From: Ilumatobacteraceae bacterium
Lineage (GTDB): Bacteria > Actinomycetota > Acidimicrobiia > Acidimicrobiales > Ilumatobacteraceae
Direction of reading: 5' to 3'
Assembly (NCBI GenBank): GCA_022843125.1
Contig: JALHOG010000012.1
Span: 27,645-91,644 of the forward strand
DNA length: 64,000 nt
The notes under the pieces: model-generated
The model's database searches: none
Seen by the model: only the letters and a program-made list of their open reading frames with translations
Told to the model about the DNA's origin: nothing
In this document: in pieces, positions 1 to 8,523 of the stretch
Numbering within the stretch: the first letter of the stretch is position 1
How the letters are laid out: every line of letters starts with the position of its first letter
Translations under genes and position numbers: made by a program

Positions 1-702
1 CCAGATCGCATCGACCAGCTCGCGTTCGGCGGCGACAACGCCGATCGTCGCATCGTTGTGCCCGGCGATTCCCTTGGTGGCCGAGTGGATCACGATGTCG
101 ACGCCGTGTGCGAGCGGTTGCTGGCCGAGCGGGGTCGCGAACGTCGAGTCGACCGCCGTGAACGGTCCGGTGATCGCGGCCAACTCGTCGAGGTCGACCA
201 GTTCGAGCCGCGGGTTGGACGGCGTCTCGGCGAGCACCATGGTGGTGCGTCCCGGCTGGACTGCCGCCGCCATTGCGCCCGGCTCGGTGCCGTCGACCAG
301 CGTGACGTCGATCCCGAAGCGCCGGCACGGACCCTGGAGGAATGCGAGCGTGCCGGCGTACAGCTGGCGCGCTGCGACGATGTGATCGCCTGCTGAGCAG
401 AGAGCGAGCACCGTGGTCGCGATCGCCCCCATCCCGGACGCGAACGCCATGGCGTCGATGTCGTCGAGCCGGTCGCCTTCGAGTTCGGCGATCGCCTGCT
501 CGAACGAGCGCACCGTCGGGTTGGCGTAACGGCCGTAGAACTCGCCTGACCTGACGCCGGTCGCGCGGCGGTGAGCGTCGTCGAGGCATGCGGATTCCCA
601 CACGCTCGATGCCCACAGCGCGGGTGCGAGTGCCGACCCGCTCGCGCCACGGCCGGCGTTGATCGCCGTGCTGGCCGGTTTCAGATCAGGGCGACCCGAC
701 AT
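1..702 (-). CDS. Cys/Met metabolism PLP-dependent enzyme (partial)
   Basis: This is the N-terminal 234 codons of a cystathionine gamma-synthase/lyase-type enzyme that runs off the left edge. Translation from the ATG at 702 gives the typical N-terminal FYGRYANPTV segment, an SGMGAI phosphate-binding stretch, the AETPSNP segment, and VDSTFATP followed by HSATKG, whose lysine (about residue 211) should hold PLP. These enzymes carry out gamma- or beta-elimination or replacement on homoserine esters, cystathionine or methionine in the cytoplasm. The missing C-terminus prevents a choice between synthase, lyase and methionine gamma-lyase. It lies 51 bp downstream of hisN on the same strand and may be co-transcribed with it. 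Confidence 0.85.
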   Translation of the reverse strand, partial: MSGRPDLKPASTAINAGRGASGSALAPALWASSVWESACLDDAHRRATGVRSGEFYGRYANPTVRSFEQAIAELEGDRLDDIDAMAFASGMGAIATTVLALCSAGDHIVAARQLYAGTLAFLQGPCRRFGIDVTLVDGTEPGAMAAAVQPGRTTMVLAETPSNPRLELVDLDELAAITGPFTAVDSTFATPLGQQPLAHGVDIVIHSATKGIAGHNDATIGVVAAERELVDAIW

Positions 703-753
703 AGGCGATCAACGGTATCGGGATTCCCCGAGTGCGCCTGTGGCGCGCCGGGC

Positions 754-1557
754 TCAGCCGCCCAGCAGGTCGACTGCAAGGTGGTGGAGCGCGCCGTTGC
801 TGCTGATCGCGGAGTCGCTCTCGAAGGTGACCGCTCCGTGCCGGTCGGTGAACCGGCCACCGGCCTCCTCGACGATCACCTGTACCGCAGCCAGGTCGTA
901 CGGCATCACACCGACGGCGTCGACGGCGAGGTCGATCGCCCCCTCGGCCACGAGACAGTGCTGCCAGAAGTCGCCGAAGCCACGCGCCCGCCGCGCCCCC
1001 TCCACGAGCGACACCAGCGCACCCGACAACCCGAGGTCGGTCCAGCCCTGGCTGAAGGTCACGCTCACCTGGGCATCGGCCAACGCCGTGACGTCGGAGA
1101 CCGTGCACCTGCGACCGTCGGCGAACGTGCCGTTGCCGCGGCTCGCCCACCAGCGGCGCTGCAGCGCCGGGGCGGAGACGACGCCGACGACCGGGCCGTG
1201 CGAGCGGTGGGTGAGGGCGATCAACGTGGCCCACACCGGGATGCCGCGCACGAAGCCCGAGGTACCGTCGATCGGGTCGACGATCCAGCGCCACGGTGAC
1301 GTGACATCGCCCTGCACGCCGTGCTCTTCGCCGAACAACCCGTGGTCGGGCCGGGCGGCGAGCAGGTGCTCGGCCATGCGGTGCTCGGCCTCGCGATCGG
1401 CCTCGGTGACCTCGGTGCGATCGTTCTTCCAGCCGAGCGTGAAGTCGGCAGCGAAGAACCGCGGCAGGGTGAGGGCATCGGCGAGATCGGCCAGCTCGAG
1501 CGCGAGCGCGAGTTCGGCGGCGAGATCGACGTCGGAGTCGGTCGGCTCGGTGTGCAC
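754..1557 (-). CDS. hisN: Inositol-monophosphatase-family phosphatase, likely histidinol-phosphatase
   Basis: This 267-residue protein has the Mg2+-dependent inositol monophosphatase signatures: GEEHG near residue 78, WIVDPIDGTSGF near 91-102, and a C-terminal PYDLAAVQVIVEEAGG motif. In actinobacteria this subgroup commonly supplies the histidinol-phosphate phosphatase step of histidine synthesis (HisN). An inositol monophosphatase or another sugar phosphatase cannot be excluded, because no other his gene is visible. Translation starts at a GTG at 1557. The gene lies 30 bp downstream of dxs and reads the same way, so the two are probably co-transcribed. Confidence 0.82.
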   Translation of the reverse strand: MHTEPTDSDVDLAAELALALELADLADALTLPRFFAADFTLGWKNDRTEVTEADREAEHRMAEHLLAARPDHGLFGEEHGVQGDVTSPWRWIVDPIDGTSGFVRGIPVWATLIALTHRSHGPVVGVVSAPALQRRWWASRGNGTFADGRRCTVSDVTALADAQVSVTFSQGWTDLGLSGALVSLVEGARRARGFGDFWQHCLVAEGAIDLAVDAVGVMPYDLAAVQVIVEEAGGRFTDRHGAVTFESDSAISSNGALHHLAVDLLGG

Positions 1558-1587
1558 GCAGGCCAGGTTAGGAGAGCCCAGGCGCGG

Positions 1588-3525
1588 CTAGGCGAGGCGC
1601 TCGCGGAGCATCGCGGCGAGTCCGTCGACGTCGAGGCCGAGGCGGGCGAGGATGTGGTGGGCTTCGCCGTGCGGGATGAAGCGGGTGGGAAGTCCGAGCA
1701 CCTCGACGGGCAGCTCCGGCTTGAGGGCGCCGAGCGAGTCTGCGATCGAGCTGCCGATGCCACCGGCGCGAACGCCGTCCTCGATGGTGATGACCGTGCG
1801 GCAGGCGGCGGCGGCGGTGAGCATGTCGGGATCGAGTGGCGCGCACGACCGAACATCCCAGACCTCGATGGTGTGGCCCTCGCCGGCGAGCCGCTCGGCG
1901 GCCTTGATCGCTGTCTCGACCATCTTGCCGACGGCGAGCACGCAGGCAGAGCCGTCGCCGACGAGGACCCGCCGGGCCGACAGGCCCGACCCGACCTCGT
2001 GCTCGTCGACCATTCGCGCCGCGCCCCGGGGGTAGCGGATGGCGACGGGACCGTCGTCGGCGAGGTGCACCGCGTCGAGCAGCATCTGCTGCAGTTCCTG
2101 CGCGCTCGACGGCGCGAGGACTCGCATCCCCGGCACCTTCGACAGCAGCGCCATGTCGTAGACGCCGTGGTGCGACGGACCGTCGGGGCCGGTGATGCCG
2201 GCGCGATCGAGCGCGAAGATCACCGGCAGGCGGTGCAGGGCGACGTCGTAGACGACCTGGTCCCAGGCGCGGTTCAGGAACGTCGAATAGATCGCCACGA
2301 CCGGGCGCAGACCAGACATCGCCATGCCGGCCGCCGCCGTGACGGCGTGCTGCTCGGCGATGCCGACATCGAAGAAGCGATCGGGGAAGTGCTGCTGGAA
2401 CGGCAGCAGACCTGTTGGCCCCGGCATCGCCGCGGTGATCGCGACGATGCGTGGGTCGAGCTCGGCGGCTTTGATGACGGCCTCGGCGAATGCCTGGGTG
2501 TAGCCCGTGGGGACCGCTTTGGGCGGGCCCATCTTCGGGTCGAACACCGGCGCGTCGTGGAGGTGCTTCTCGTCGTCGTCCTCGGCGGGCGGGTACCCGC
2601 GACCCTTCTGCGTGAGGACGTGCACGATGATCGGCCCTTCGGCCGACAGCGCCTCGGCGTTGTGCAGGGCTGCCTCGAGTTCGGCGATGTTGTGCCCGTC
2701 GACGGGCCCGATGTAGCGCACTCCGAGGGCCTCGAAGAACGACGGCGGCTGGAGGAACTCACGTACGCCTGCCTTGAACGCCTCCATCGCCCGTTCCGCC
2801 TGTGAGCCGACACCGGGCAGGTTCTGGAGGTAGCTCTCGAGTCGACGCTGGCGCCGGACGTACACCGGGTTCATGCGGATGTCGGTGAGGGCGTTCGCGA
2901 GCTTGCCGGCCACACGGTCGGGCAGGCTCGGATGACTGGCGCGTTCGTCGCGGCCCTGCCAGTTGGCCGACAGGTTCGACTGGGTGGGCGCGTAGCTGCG
3001 ACCGTTGTCGTTGAGGACGACGATGACACGCCGCTTGTGATGGCCGAGGTTGTTCAGCGCTTCATACGCCATGCCGCCCGTCATCGCGCCATCGCCGATC
3101 ACGGCGATGATGTGGCGATGGTCGGTGGTTCCCGCGTCGCGGGCGACCGCCATGCCGTACGCATAGCTGAGCACCGTCGAGGCGTGGCTGTTCTCGATGA
3201 AGTCGTGCCGGCTCTCCTCGCGGCTCGGGTAGCCCGACATCCCGTTCGCCTGACGGAGCTGCGAGAACATCGCCTTGCGGCCGGTCACGATCTTGTGGAC
3301 GTAGGCCTGGTGGCCCGTGTCCCACAGGATCGCGTCGAGCGGGGACTCGAACACCCGGTGCAGCGCCAACGACAGCTCGACGGCACCCAGGTTGGAGCCG
3401 AGGTGGCCGGCGTTCTCGGAGACCGCTTCGACGATGAGATCGCGGATCTCGCCTGCGAGTGCGTCGAGCTGGTCGTACGACAGGTCTCGCAGGTCGGCCG
3501 GTTCGTTCACGCGATCGAGGTACAT
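1588..3525 (-). CDS. dxs: 1-deoxy-D-xylulose-5-phosphate synthase
   Basis: This 645-residue ThDP enzyme condenses pyruvate and glyceraldehyde-3-phosphate to DXP, the first step of the MEP isoprenoid pathway. The N-terminal half has AGHLGSNLGAVEL, WDTGHQAYVHK and the ThDP/Mg motif GDGAMTGGMAYEALNN. The middle has the transketolase pyrimidine domain (GIAEQHAVTAAAGMA, with its conserved Glu), and the C-terminus is the usual transketolase C domain with RFIPHG. The length is normal for Dxs. The ATG at 3525 overlaps the stop of the upstream EcsC-like gene (TGATG), which suggests translational coupling; a GTG one codon upstream is also possible. Confidence 0.97.
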   Translation of the reverse strand: MYLDRVNEPADLRDLSYDQLDALAGEIRDLIVEAVSENAGHLGSNLGAVELSLALHRVFESPLDAILWDTGHQAYVHKIVTGRKAMFSQLRQANGMSGYPSREESRHDFIENSHASTVLSYAYGMAVARDAGTTDHRHIIAVIGDGAMTGGMAYEALNNLGHHKRRVIVVLNDNGRSYAPTQSNLSANWQGRDERASHPSLPDRVAGKLANALTDIRMNPVYVRRQRRLESYLQNLPGVGSQAERAMEAFKAGVREFLQPPSFFEALGVRYIGPVDGHNIAELEAALHNAEALSAEGPIIVHVLTQKGRGYPPAEDDDEKHLHDAPVFDPKMGPPKAVPTGYTQAFAEAVIKAAELDPRIVAITAAMPGPTGLLPFQQHFPDRFFDVGIAEQHAVTAAAGMAMSGLRPVVAIYSTFLNRAWDQVVYDVALHRLPVIFALDRAGITGPDGPSHHGVYDMALLSKVPGMRVLAPSSAQELQQMLLDAVHLADDGPVAIRYPRGAARMVDEHEVGSGLSARRVLVGDGSACVLAVGKMVETAIKAAERLAGEGHTIEVWDVRSCAPLDPDMLTAAAACRTVITIEDGVRAGGIGSSIADSLGALKPELPVEVLGLPTRFIPHGEAHHILARLGLDVDGLAAMLRERLA

Positions 3526-4292
3526 CACCGATCGACGCTACCTCGTCCGTCGCCGAGGAGCCTGGCGGTGACGTCGACGGAGTCGACGTCGATCGCGGAA
3601 TACGGGAGCCGCGCGAACAGCTCGTCGGCGTTCCTCGCGAGCGCCCGAACGGCGACGTAGTTGGCGGTCCCGCCGATCACGGCGCCGAGCCCGAGCGGGA
3701 CGACGCGGCCGAGGGCTGCCACACCGCGCCGGCTGCCGTAACGGCGCAGGAGCCGCTTGCCCATGATGCGATTGGCCGTCTGCAGCGTGGTGAGCGGGAT
3801 CCGGTGCTCTCCCGCCAGGGTGACCCCCGTGGACGCCTCGTTGATGCTGCGCGCCAGCCCGTCGCGGGCCGACCCGCCGTAGATCAAGACGGCGAGGACC
3901 CAGGCGCGCCGCTCGTCGATCGTCGGATCGGGGTGCCCGTGGAGCGCCGCCATCGTGAGGACGAGGTCGCCGGCGCGCGCCGTGAAGTAGGCCAGTTCGG
4001 CGGTGGTGGCCGCCAGCGTGGCCATCGTGCCCACGGCGGGTGCGGCAGCCGCTGCTCCCGCAGCCGCACCGGCCATGCCGAGCTCGCGCGCGAACTGGTC
4101 GCTCAGCGCGTTGACCTTCTCCGGGCGGATGTCGCCCGGCAACTCCGCCGCTCTCCGGACCGCCGCCTCCCACCGGTTGGCCGACACGTCGTCGATGGTG
4201 GCGAGCAGCTTGGTCGCCAACCGCTCGGCATCGGCCGGGGAGACGCGTGCCGCAAGACGGGCGGCCCACTCGGTCGTCCGGAACGACGGCAT
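3525..4292 (-). CDS. EcsC-family protein
   Basis: This 255-residue protein resembles the EcsC family (named from a Bacillus gene beside an ABC exporter; molecular role unknown). It has a basic helical N-terminus, a Gly/Ala-rich hydrophobic segment around GMAGAAAGAAAAAPAVG, a central segment ending in LIYGG, and the C-terminal PLGLGAVIGGTANYVAVRA stretch typical of the family. I chose the ATG at 4292 (MPSFRTTEW). The longer reading frame back to 4343 would overlap the divergent gene beginning at 4333. Its stop overlaps the dxs start, so the two probably form one transcript with hisN. Confidence 0.7.
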   Translation of the reverse strand: MPSFRTTEWAARLAARVSPADAERLATKLLATIDDVSANRWEAAVRRAAELPGDIRPEKVNALSDQFARELGMAGAAAGAAAAAPAVGTMATLAATTAELAYFTARAGDLVLTMAALHGHPDPTIDERRAWVLAVLIYGGSARDGLARSINEASTGVTLAGEHRIPLTTLQTANRIMGKRLLRRYGSRRGVAALGRVVPLGLGAVIGGTANYVAVRALARNADELFARLPYSAIDVDSVDVTARLLGDGRGSVDR

Positions 4293-4332
4293 GCCCTCGT
4301 TCCTACCAGCCGGAGAGCCGTACTGTGCAGGC

Positions 4333-5946
4333 ATGCCGCACATCGAAGGACACGCCGGCCATCAGACGATCGCTGCGCTCGGCCAGTTCGGGATCGACGT
4401 CATGTTCACGCTGAACGGTGGCCACATCTGGCCGCTGTACGACGGGGCCCGCGGGACCGAGATGAAGATCGTCGACACCCGACACGAGCAGTCGGCCGCG
4501 TTCGCCGCCGAGGCCTACGCGAAGCTGACTCGTCGCCCTGGGGTGGCGGCGCTGACCGCCGGGCCCGGCGTCACCAACGGGATCTCCGCGGTCACGTCAG
4601 CGCTGTTCAACGGTTCGCCGCTCGTGGTGCTCGGCGGGCGTGCGCCGGCTGCCCGATGGGGCGCCGGGTCGCTCCAGGAGTTCGACCACGTGCCGGTGCT
4701 GGCGCCGATCACCAAGCACGCCGCCACTGTGACCGACCCGGCAACCGCCGGAGCGGCCGTGCACGCCGCGATCGGTGTGGCGGCGATGCCGCATCGTGGG
4801 CCCGTCTTCCTCGATTTCCCGCTCGACCTGTTCGGCCCGGCATCGGGTGACGTGCCCGACGGTGGCGCCGCGCCGGGTGACGCACCCGACCCCGACGCGG
4901 TCGCCCGACTGGCGGCGATGATCGCCGGCGCCGAACGGCCCGCCTTCCTCGTCGGCAGCGATACCTACTGGGACGGGGCGTGGGACGAGCTGGCGGCGGC
5001 CGCCGAGGCGCTCGGGGTGCCGTGCTTCTTCAACGGGCTGGGCCGCGGCATGCTGCCCGCCACGCACCCGCTCGCGTTCCTGCGCACCCGTGGGCTGCTC
5101 AAGCAGCGCGCCGACCTCGTGGTGGTGATCGGCACCCCGCTCGACTTCCGGGTCGGGTTCGGCCGGTTCGGGGAGGCACAGGTGGCGCACGTCGTCGATG
5201 CGGCCTCGCGCACCGCCGGCCACGTCGACGTGCCGACGGTCGTCGGCGACATCGCGGCGACGTTGCGCGGCCTCGCCGATCACGTCGGGAGCCGCGTCGA
5301 CCACGGCGACTGGATCGCCGAGCTGCGCGCCGCCGAGGATGCCGAGGTCGCCGCGGAGGCGCCGCTGCTCGCCGCCGACTCCGACGCGATCAAGCCCACG
5401 CGGGTCTACGGCGAGCTGCGCAAGGCGCTCGACCCGGACGCGATCGTGATCTGTGACGGCGGCGACTTCGTGTCGTACGCGGGCAAGTACGTCGAGGTGC
5501 ATCAGCCCGGCACCTGGCTCGACACCGGTCCGTACGGCTGCCTCGGCAACGGGATGGGGTACGCGATCGCTGCGCGCACCGTGCACCCCGACCGTCAGGT
5601 GGTCGTGATGCTCGGCGACGGTGCCGCCGGGTTCTCCCTCATGGACGTCGACTCGCTGGTGCGGCACCGGCTCCCCGTCGTGATGATCGTCGGCAACAAC
5701 GGCATCTGGGGTCTGGAGAAGCATCCGATGCAGTTCATCTACGGCTGGGACGTCGCCTGCGACCTCCAGCCCGACACCCGCTACGACGAGGTGGTCAAGG
5801 CGCTCGGCGGCGGCGGCGAGACCGTCACCCGCCCCGACGAGATCGGCCCGGCGCTGCGCCGCGCGTTCGACAGCGGCGTGCCCTACCTGGTCAACATCAT
5901 GACCGACCCGAGCGACGTCTACCCACGCACCAGCAACCTCGCCTGA
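4333..5946 (+). CDS. ilvG: Acetolactate-synthase-like ThDP enzyme (IlvG type)
   Basis: This 537-residue protein has the three-domain ThDP fold of acetohydroxyacid synthases. The catalytic Glu is in DTRHEQSAAFAAE (residue 52), GPGVTNG follows, and a C-terminal ThDP/Mg motif runs from GDGAAGFS to NNGIWGLEKHP. Long stretches, including the SNLA C-terminus, match my memory of Mycobacterium tuberculosis Rv1820, annotated IlvG. That family is related to biosynthetic AHAS, but its physiological reaction is not established, so branched-chain amino acid synthesis is only one option. The ATG at 4333 gives the family N-terminus. The promoter must lie in the 40 bp between it and the divergent EcsC-like gene. 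Confidence 0.88.
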   Translation: MPHIEGHAGHQTIAALGQFGIDVMFTLNGGHIWPLYDGARGTEMKIVDTRHEQSAAFAAEAYAKLTRRPGVAALTAGPGVTNGISAVTSALFNGSPLVVLGGRAPAARWGAGSLQEFDHVPVLAPITKHAATVTDPATAGAAVHAAIGVAAMPHRGPVFLDFPLDLFGPASGDVPDGGAAPGDAPDPDAVARLAAMIAGAERPAFLVGSDTYWDGAWDELAAAAEALGVPCFFNGLGRGMLPATHPLAFLRTRGLLKQRADLVVVIGTPLDFRVGFGRFGEAQVAHVVDAASRTAGHVDVPTVVGDIAATLRGLADHVGSRVDHGDWIAELRAAEDAEVAAEAPLLAADSDAIKPTRVYGELRKALDPDAIVICDGGDFVSYAGKYVEVHQPGTWLDTGPYGCLGNGMGYAIAARTVHPDRQVVVMLGDGAAGFSLMDVDSLVRHRLPVVMIVGNNGIWGLEKHPMQFIYGWDVACDLQPDTRYDEVVKALGGGGETVTRPDEIGPALRRAFDSGVPYLVNIMTDPSDVYPRTSNLA

Positions 5947-5985
5947 GCGCACACGCGGGTGCCGGGCGTCCCCGCCGCCGTCGGG

Positions 5986-6663
5986 TCAGAGCTCGCTGAA
6001 CACGTCGGGGCAGGGCGACCCGTCTGCTGGGATCAGGACCGTGCCGGTTGCATCGAGCGCCCAGAGGGTCGGAGGCGCCTCCAGGTCGGCTGCGAGGTCG
6101 GCGAGCACCGTGGGTGGGCTGCCCTCGCGGGCGACGTAGCGCTCGCCGGCTGCGAAGATGTCGGCGAGCTCGCGGGCGCACGCTTCGCCACCGAACTCGG
6201 TGATGTCCTCCGGGGTCATCGCCTCGAACACGCCGTCGGCGTCGAGGAGGTCCGCGTCGGTGACCATCTGGCCCAGGTCGGTGGCGGGGGCCGACACCGG
6301 GGCCTCGCCCGATGGCGTCGTGACAGCGACCTCGCCCTTGCACGAGCCTGAGACGGCGAGCACCTGACCGTCGACCACGTCGAACAGCTCGGATTCCTCG
6401 CGCAGATAGCCAGTCGCGAGCAGCGCCTCTTCCGACTCGGCGGGCGAGCCCTCGGCGAGTTCGAAGCTCTCGAGGGCCGTGCGCAGGATGTCGGCATCGG
6501 CGGTGCATGCGAGCGATGTCGCGTCGTCGATCGCCGAAACGCCCGGAGCGACGACGTTCTCCTCGAGGGCTCCGTTCTCGGCACTGCACCCGATGAGCCC
6601 TGCAGCGAGCGACAGGGTGATCAGCGGAGCAGAGATCGCCCTGGTCAATCGGCTTTGCAGCAC
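5986..6663 (-). CDS. Putative lipoprotein of unknown function
   Basis: The 225-residue product begins with a basic N-terminus, a hydrophobic segment and a lipobox (LIGC, Cys at residue 26), so it should be exported and lipid-anchored. The mature part is acidic and contains four further cysteines (TSLACTADAD, SGSCKGE, GEACARE and SPCPDVF), which could form two disulfides outside the cell. I do not recognise the family. Its start overlaps the end of the upstream thioesterase gene by 19 bp, so both are probably read from one transcript. It converges with ilvG, with 39 bp between them. Confidence 0.75.
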   Translation of the reverse strand: MLQSRLTRAISAPLITLSLAAGLIGCSAENGALEENVVAPGVSAIDDATSLACTADADILRTALESFELAEGSPAESEEALLATGYLREESELFDVVDGQVLAVSGSCKGEVAVTTPSGEAPVSAPATDLGQMVTDADLLDADGVFEAMTPEDITEFGGEACARELADIFAAGERYVAREGSPPTVLADLAADLEAPPTLWALDATGTVLIPADGSPCPDVFSEL

Positions 6664-7040
6664 TTGGACATGAACCTCTCGATGTCGATGACCACGCGCG
6701 TGACCTTGCCGGCCGCCACGAGACCCCCGGAGTCGGAGGCGGTGGCGGTGAACGTGATGCGGCGGCCCTCGATCTTGTCGAGGGAGGCCTCGACGACGAC
6801 CTCGGCACCGACGGGCGTCGGCTGCAGATGGTCGATCTGCACGCGCATGCCGACGGTCGACTGGCCGGGATCGAGCGCCCCCTTCAGGGCGAGGCAGGTC
6901 GCCTCTTCGAACAGGGCGACCAGGCGGGGTGTGCCGAGCACGTCGACGTCGCCGGAACCGAGGGCCCGGGCGGTGTCGGCTTCGGTGACCACCAACCGCG
7001 CTTCGCCCGAGAGACCGACCGCCACGTTCACGACGACCAC
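6645..7040 (-). CDS. Hotdog-fold thioesterase, FlK-like
   Basis: This protein of about 131 residues resembles the fluoroacetyl-CoA thioesterase (FlK) branch of the hotdog superfamily. It keeps the Thr in GTPRLVALFEEA, the Glu shortly after it, and the His in IDHLQPTPVGAEV, which correspond to the Thr/Glu/His active-site trio of FlK. A general acyl-CoA thioesterase role is more likely than true fluoroacetate resistance, because homologues are common in bacteria that never meet fluoroacetate. No ATG lies near the start; GTG at 7040 (or 7031) is the best choice, and the frame stays open to 7076. The start is divergent from tldD. Confidence 0.75.
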   Translation of the reverse strand: MVVVNVAVGLSGEARLVVTEADTARALGSGDVDVLGTPRLVALFEEATCLALKGALDPGQSTVGMRVQIDHLQPTPVGAEVVVEASLDKIEGRRITFTATASDSGGLVAAGKVTRVVIDIERFMSKCCKAD

Positions 7041-7116
7041 GCTAACGGGTCGACCGCAGCCCCGGACAACGACCACTGTCCGCCACCGATCGGCAACCAG
7101 CCGTAGGCTTGGCCGG

Positions 7117-8523
7117 GTGATCGATCAGGACGTCATCGAGCGCACGCTGGGCACAGCGCTGCGTACAGGAGCCGACTTCGCGGAGATCTACGCCGAGGAC
7201 AAGCGCAACACGTCCGTCGGCCTCGATGACGGGCGGGTCGAACAGGTCACTTCCGGTCGCGACCGGGGCGCCGGCATCCGTGTCATCAAAGGTGAGACCA
7301 CCGGCTTCGCCCATACGAGTGATCTGTCCGAGACCGGCCTCGCGGCTGCGGCGAGCGCCGCGGCCGAGGCGGCATCACGGGGCGGCGGTGGGGTTCGTAC
7401 CGTTGCGTTGACCCCAGCCGAACGGCGTGCCGTCAACGAGGTACAGCAGTATCCCGAGACGATCGGCAAGACCGCGAAGGTCGAGCTGCTGCAGCGCATC
7501 GACGCCGCAGCCCGCGCCGCCGGCACCGAGATCGTCCAGGTGTCGGCCGGGTACGCCGACAGTCGCAAGCGGGTGCTCGTCGCGAACTCCGACGGGCTGC
7601 TCGCCGTCGACGACATCGCCCGCATCCTGGCTCGCGTCAACGTGGTGGCGAGCGGTGACACCGGCATGCAGACCGGCTACCAGTCGATGGGCCGCACGAT
7701 CGGCTGGGAGGTCTTCGATCCTGCGAGCGAGCTGTTCGTCGACGTCGAGGAGCTCGCCCGCGATGCCGCTCGCCAGGCGCTCGTGAAGCTCACGGCCCGC
7801 CCTGCGCCGTCGGGCTCGATGCCGGTGGTCATCAAGAACGGGTCGGGCGCCGTGCTGTTCCACGAGGCGTGCGGGCACGGCCTCGAGGCCGACCACATCC
7901 AGAAGGGGGCGTCGGTCTACGCCGGGAAGGTCGGCGAGCTCGTCGCCTCGCCGCTCGTGACCCTGGTCGACGACGGCACCATGGCGGGGGAGTGGGGCAC
8001 GCTCGCGATCGACGACGAGGGTCACCCGACGCAGCGCAACGTGCTCATCCAGGACGGCGTGCTCACCGACTACATGTGGGATCACATCCGGGCCCGCAAG
8101 GAGGGCCGTGGCCCGTCAGGGAACGGCCGGCGCCAGAGCTACATGCACCTGCCGATGGTGCGCATGACCAACACGATCGTGCTCGACGGTCACGACGAGC
8201 CCGACGACATCGTCGCCAACACCGAGCGCGGCGTGTACGTCGCCGAGCTCGGCGGCGGCAGTGTCAACACCGCCTCGGGCGACTTCGTGTTCGGCATGCG
8301 CGAGGCGTACCTCATCGAGGACGGCCGGATCACCGAGCCGTTGCGCGAGGGCAACCTCATCGGCAACGGGCCGCAGGTCCTCCGCGACATCGACATGTTG
8401 GGCAACGACTTCATGATGGGCAACCCGGGCACGTGCGGCAAGGACGGCCAGGGCGTGCCGGTCGGCGACGGGCAGCCGACGCTCCGGGTGAAGCAGATGA
8501 CGATCGGCGGGACGGCGTCATGA
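7117..8523 (+). CDS. tldD: Metalloprotease TldD
   Basis: This 468-residue protein is the catalytic subunit of the TldD/TldE heterodimeric zinc protease, which trims unfolded peptides and matures some ribosomally made peptide products such as microcin B17 and CcdA. The zinc-binding HEACGH motif is at residues 249-254, followed by the expected GLEADHIQKG. The C-terminal region with NTERGVYV and FGMREAYLIEDG is typical. The start is a GTG at 7117. Its stop overlaps the ATG of tldE, as usual for the pair. No RiPP precursor or modification gene is nearby, so general peptide turnover is the simplest role. Confidence 0.95.
   Translation: MIDQDVIERTLGTALRTGADFAEIYAEDKRNTSVGLDDGRVEQVTSGRDRGAGIRVIKGETTGFAHTSDLSETGLAAAASAAAEAASRGGGGVRTVALTPAERRAVNEVQQYPETIGKTAKVELLQRIDAAARAAGTEIVQVSAGYADSRKRVLVANSDGLLAVDDIARILARVNVVASGDTGMQTGYQSMGRTIGWEVFDPASELFVDVEELARDAARQALVKLTARPAPSGSMPVVIKNGSGAVLFHEACGHGLEADHIQKGASVYAGKVGELVASPLVTLVDDGTMAGEWGTLAIDDEGHPTQRNVLIQDGVLTDYMWDHIRARKEGRGPSGNGRRQSYMHLPMVRMTNTIVLDGHDEPDDIVANTERGVYVAELGGGSVNTASGDFVFGMREAYLIEDGRITEPLREGNLIGNGPQVLRDIDMLGNDFMMGNPGTCGKDGQGVPVGDGQPTLRVKQMTIGGTAS

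Noticed and set aside
4003..4332. N-terminal extension of the IlvG-like protein by 110 residues
   Set aside because: The extension is antisense to the EcsC-like gene and unlike any family N-terminus; ATG 4333 gives the expected start.
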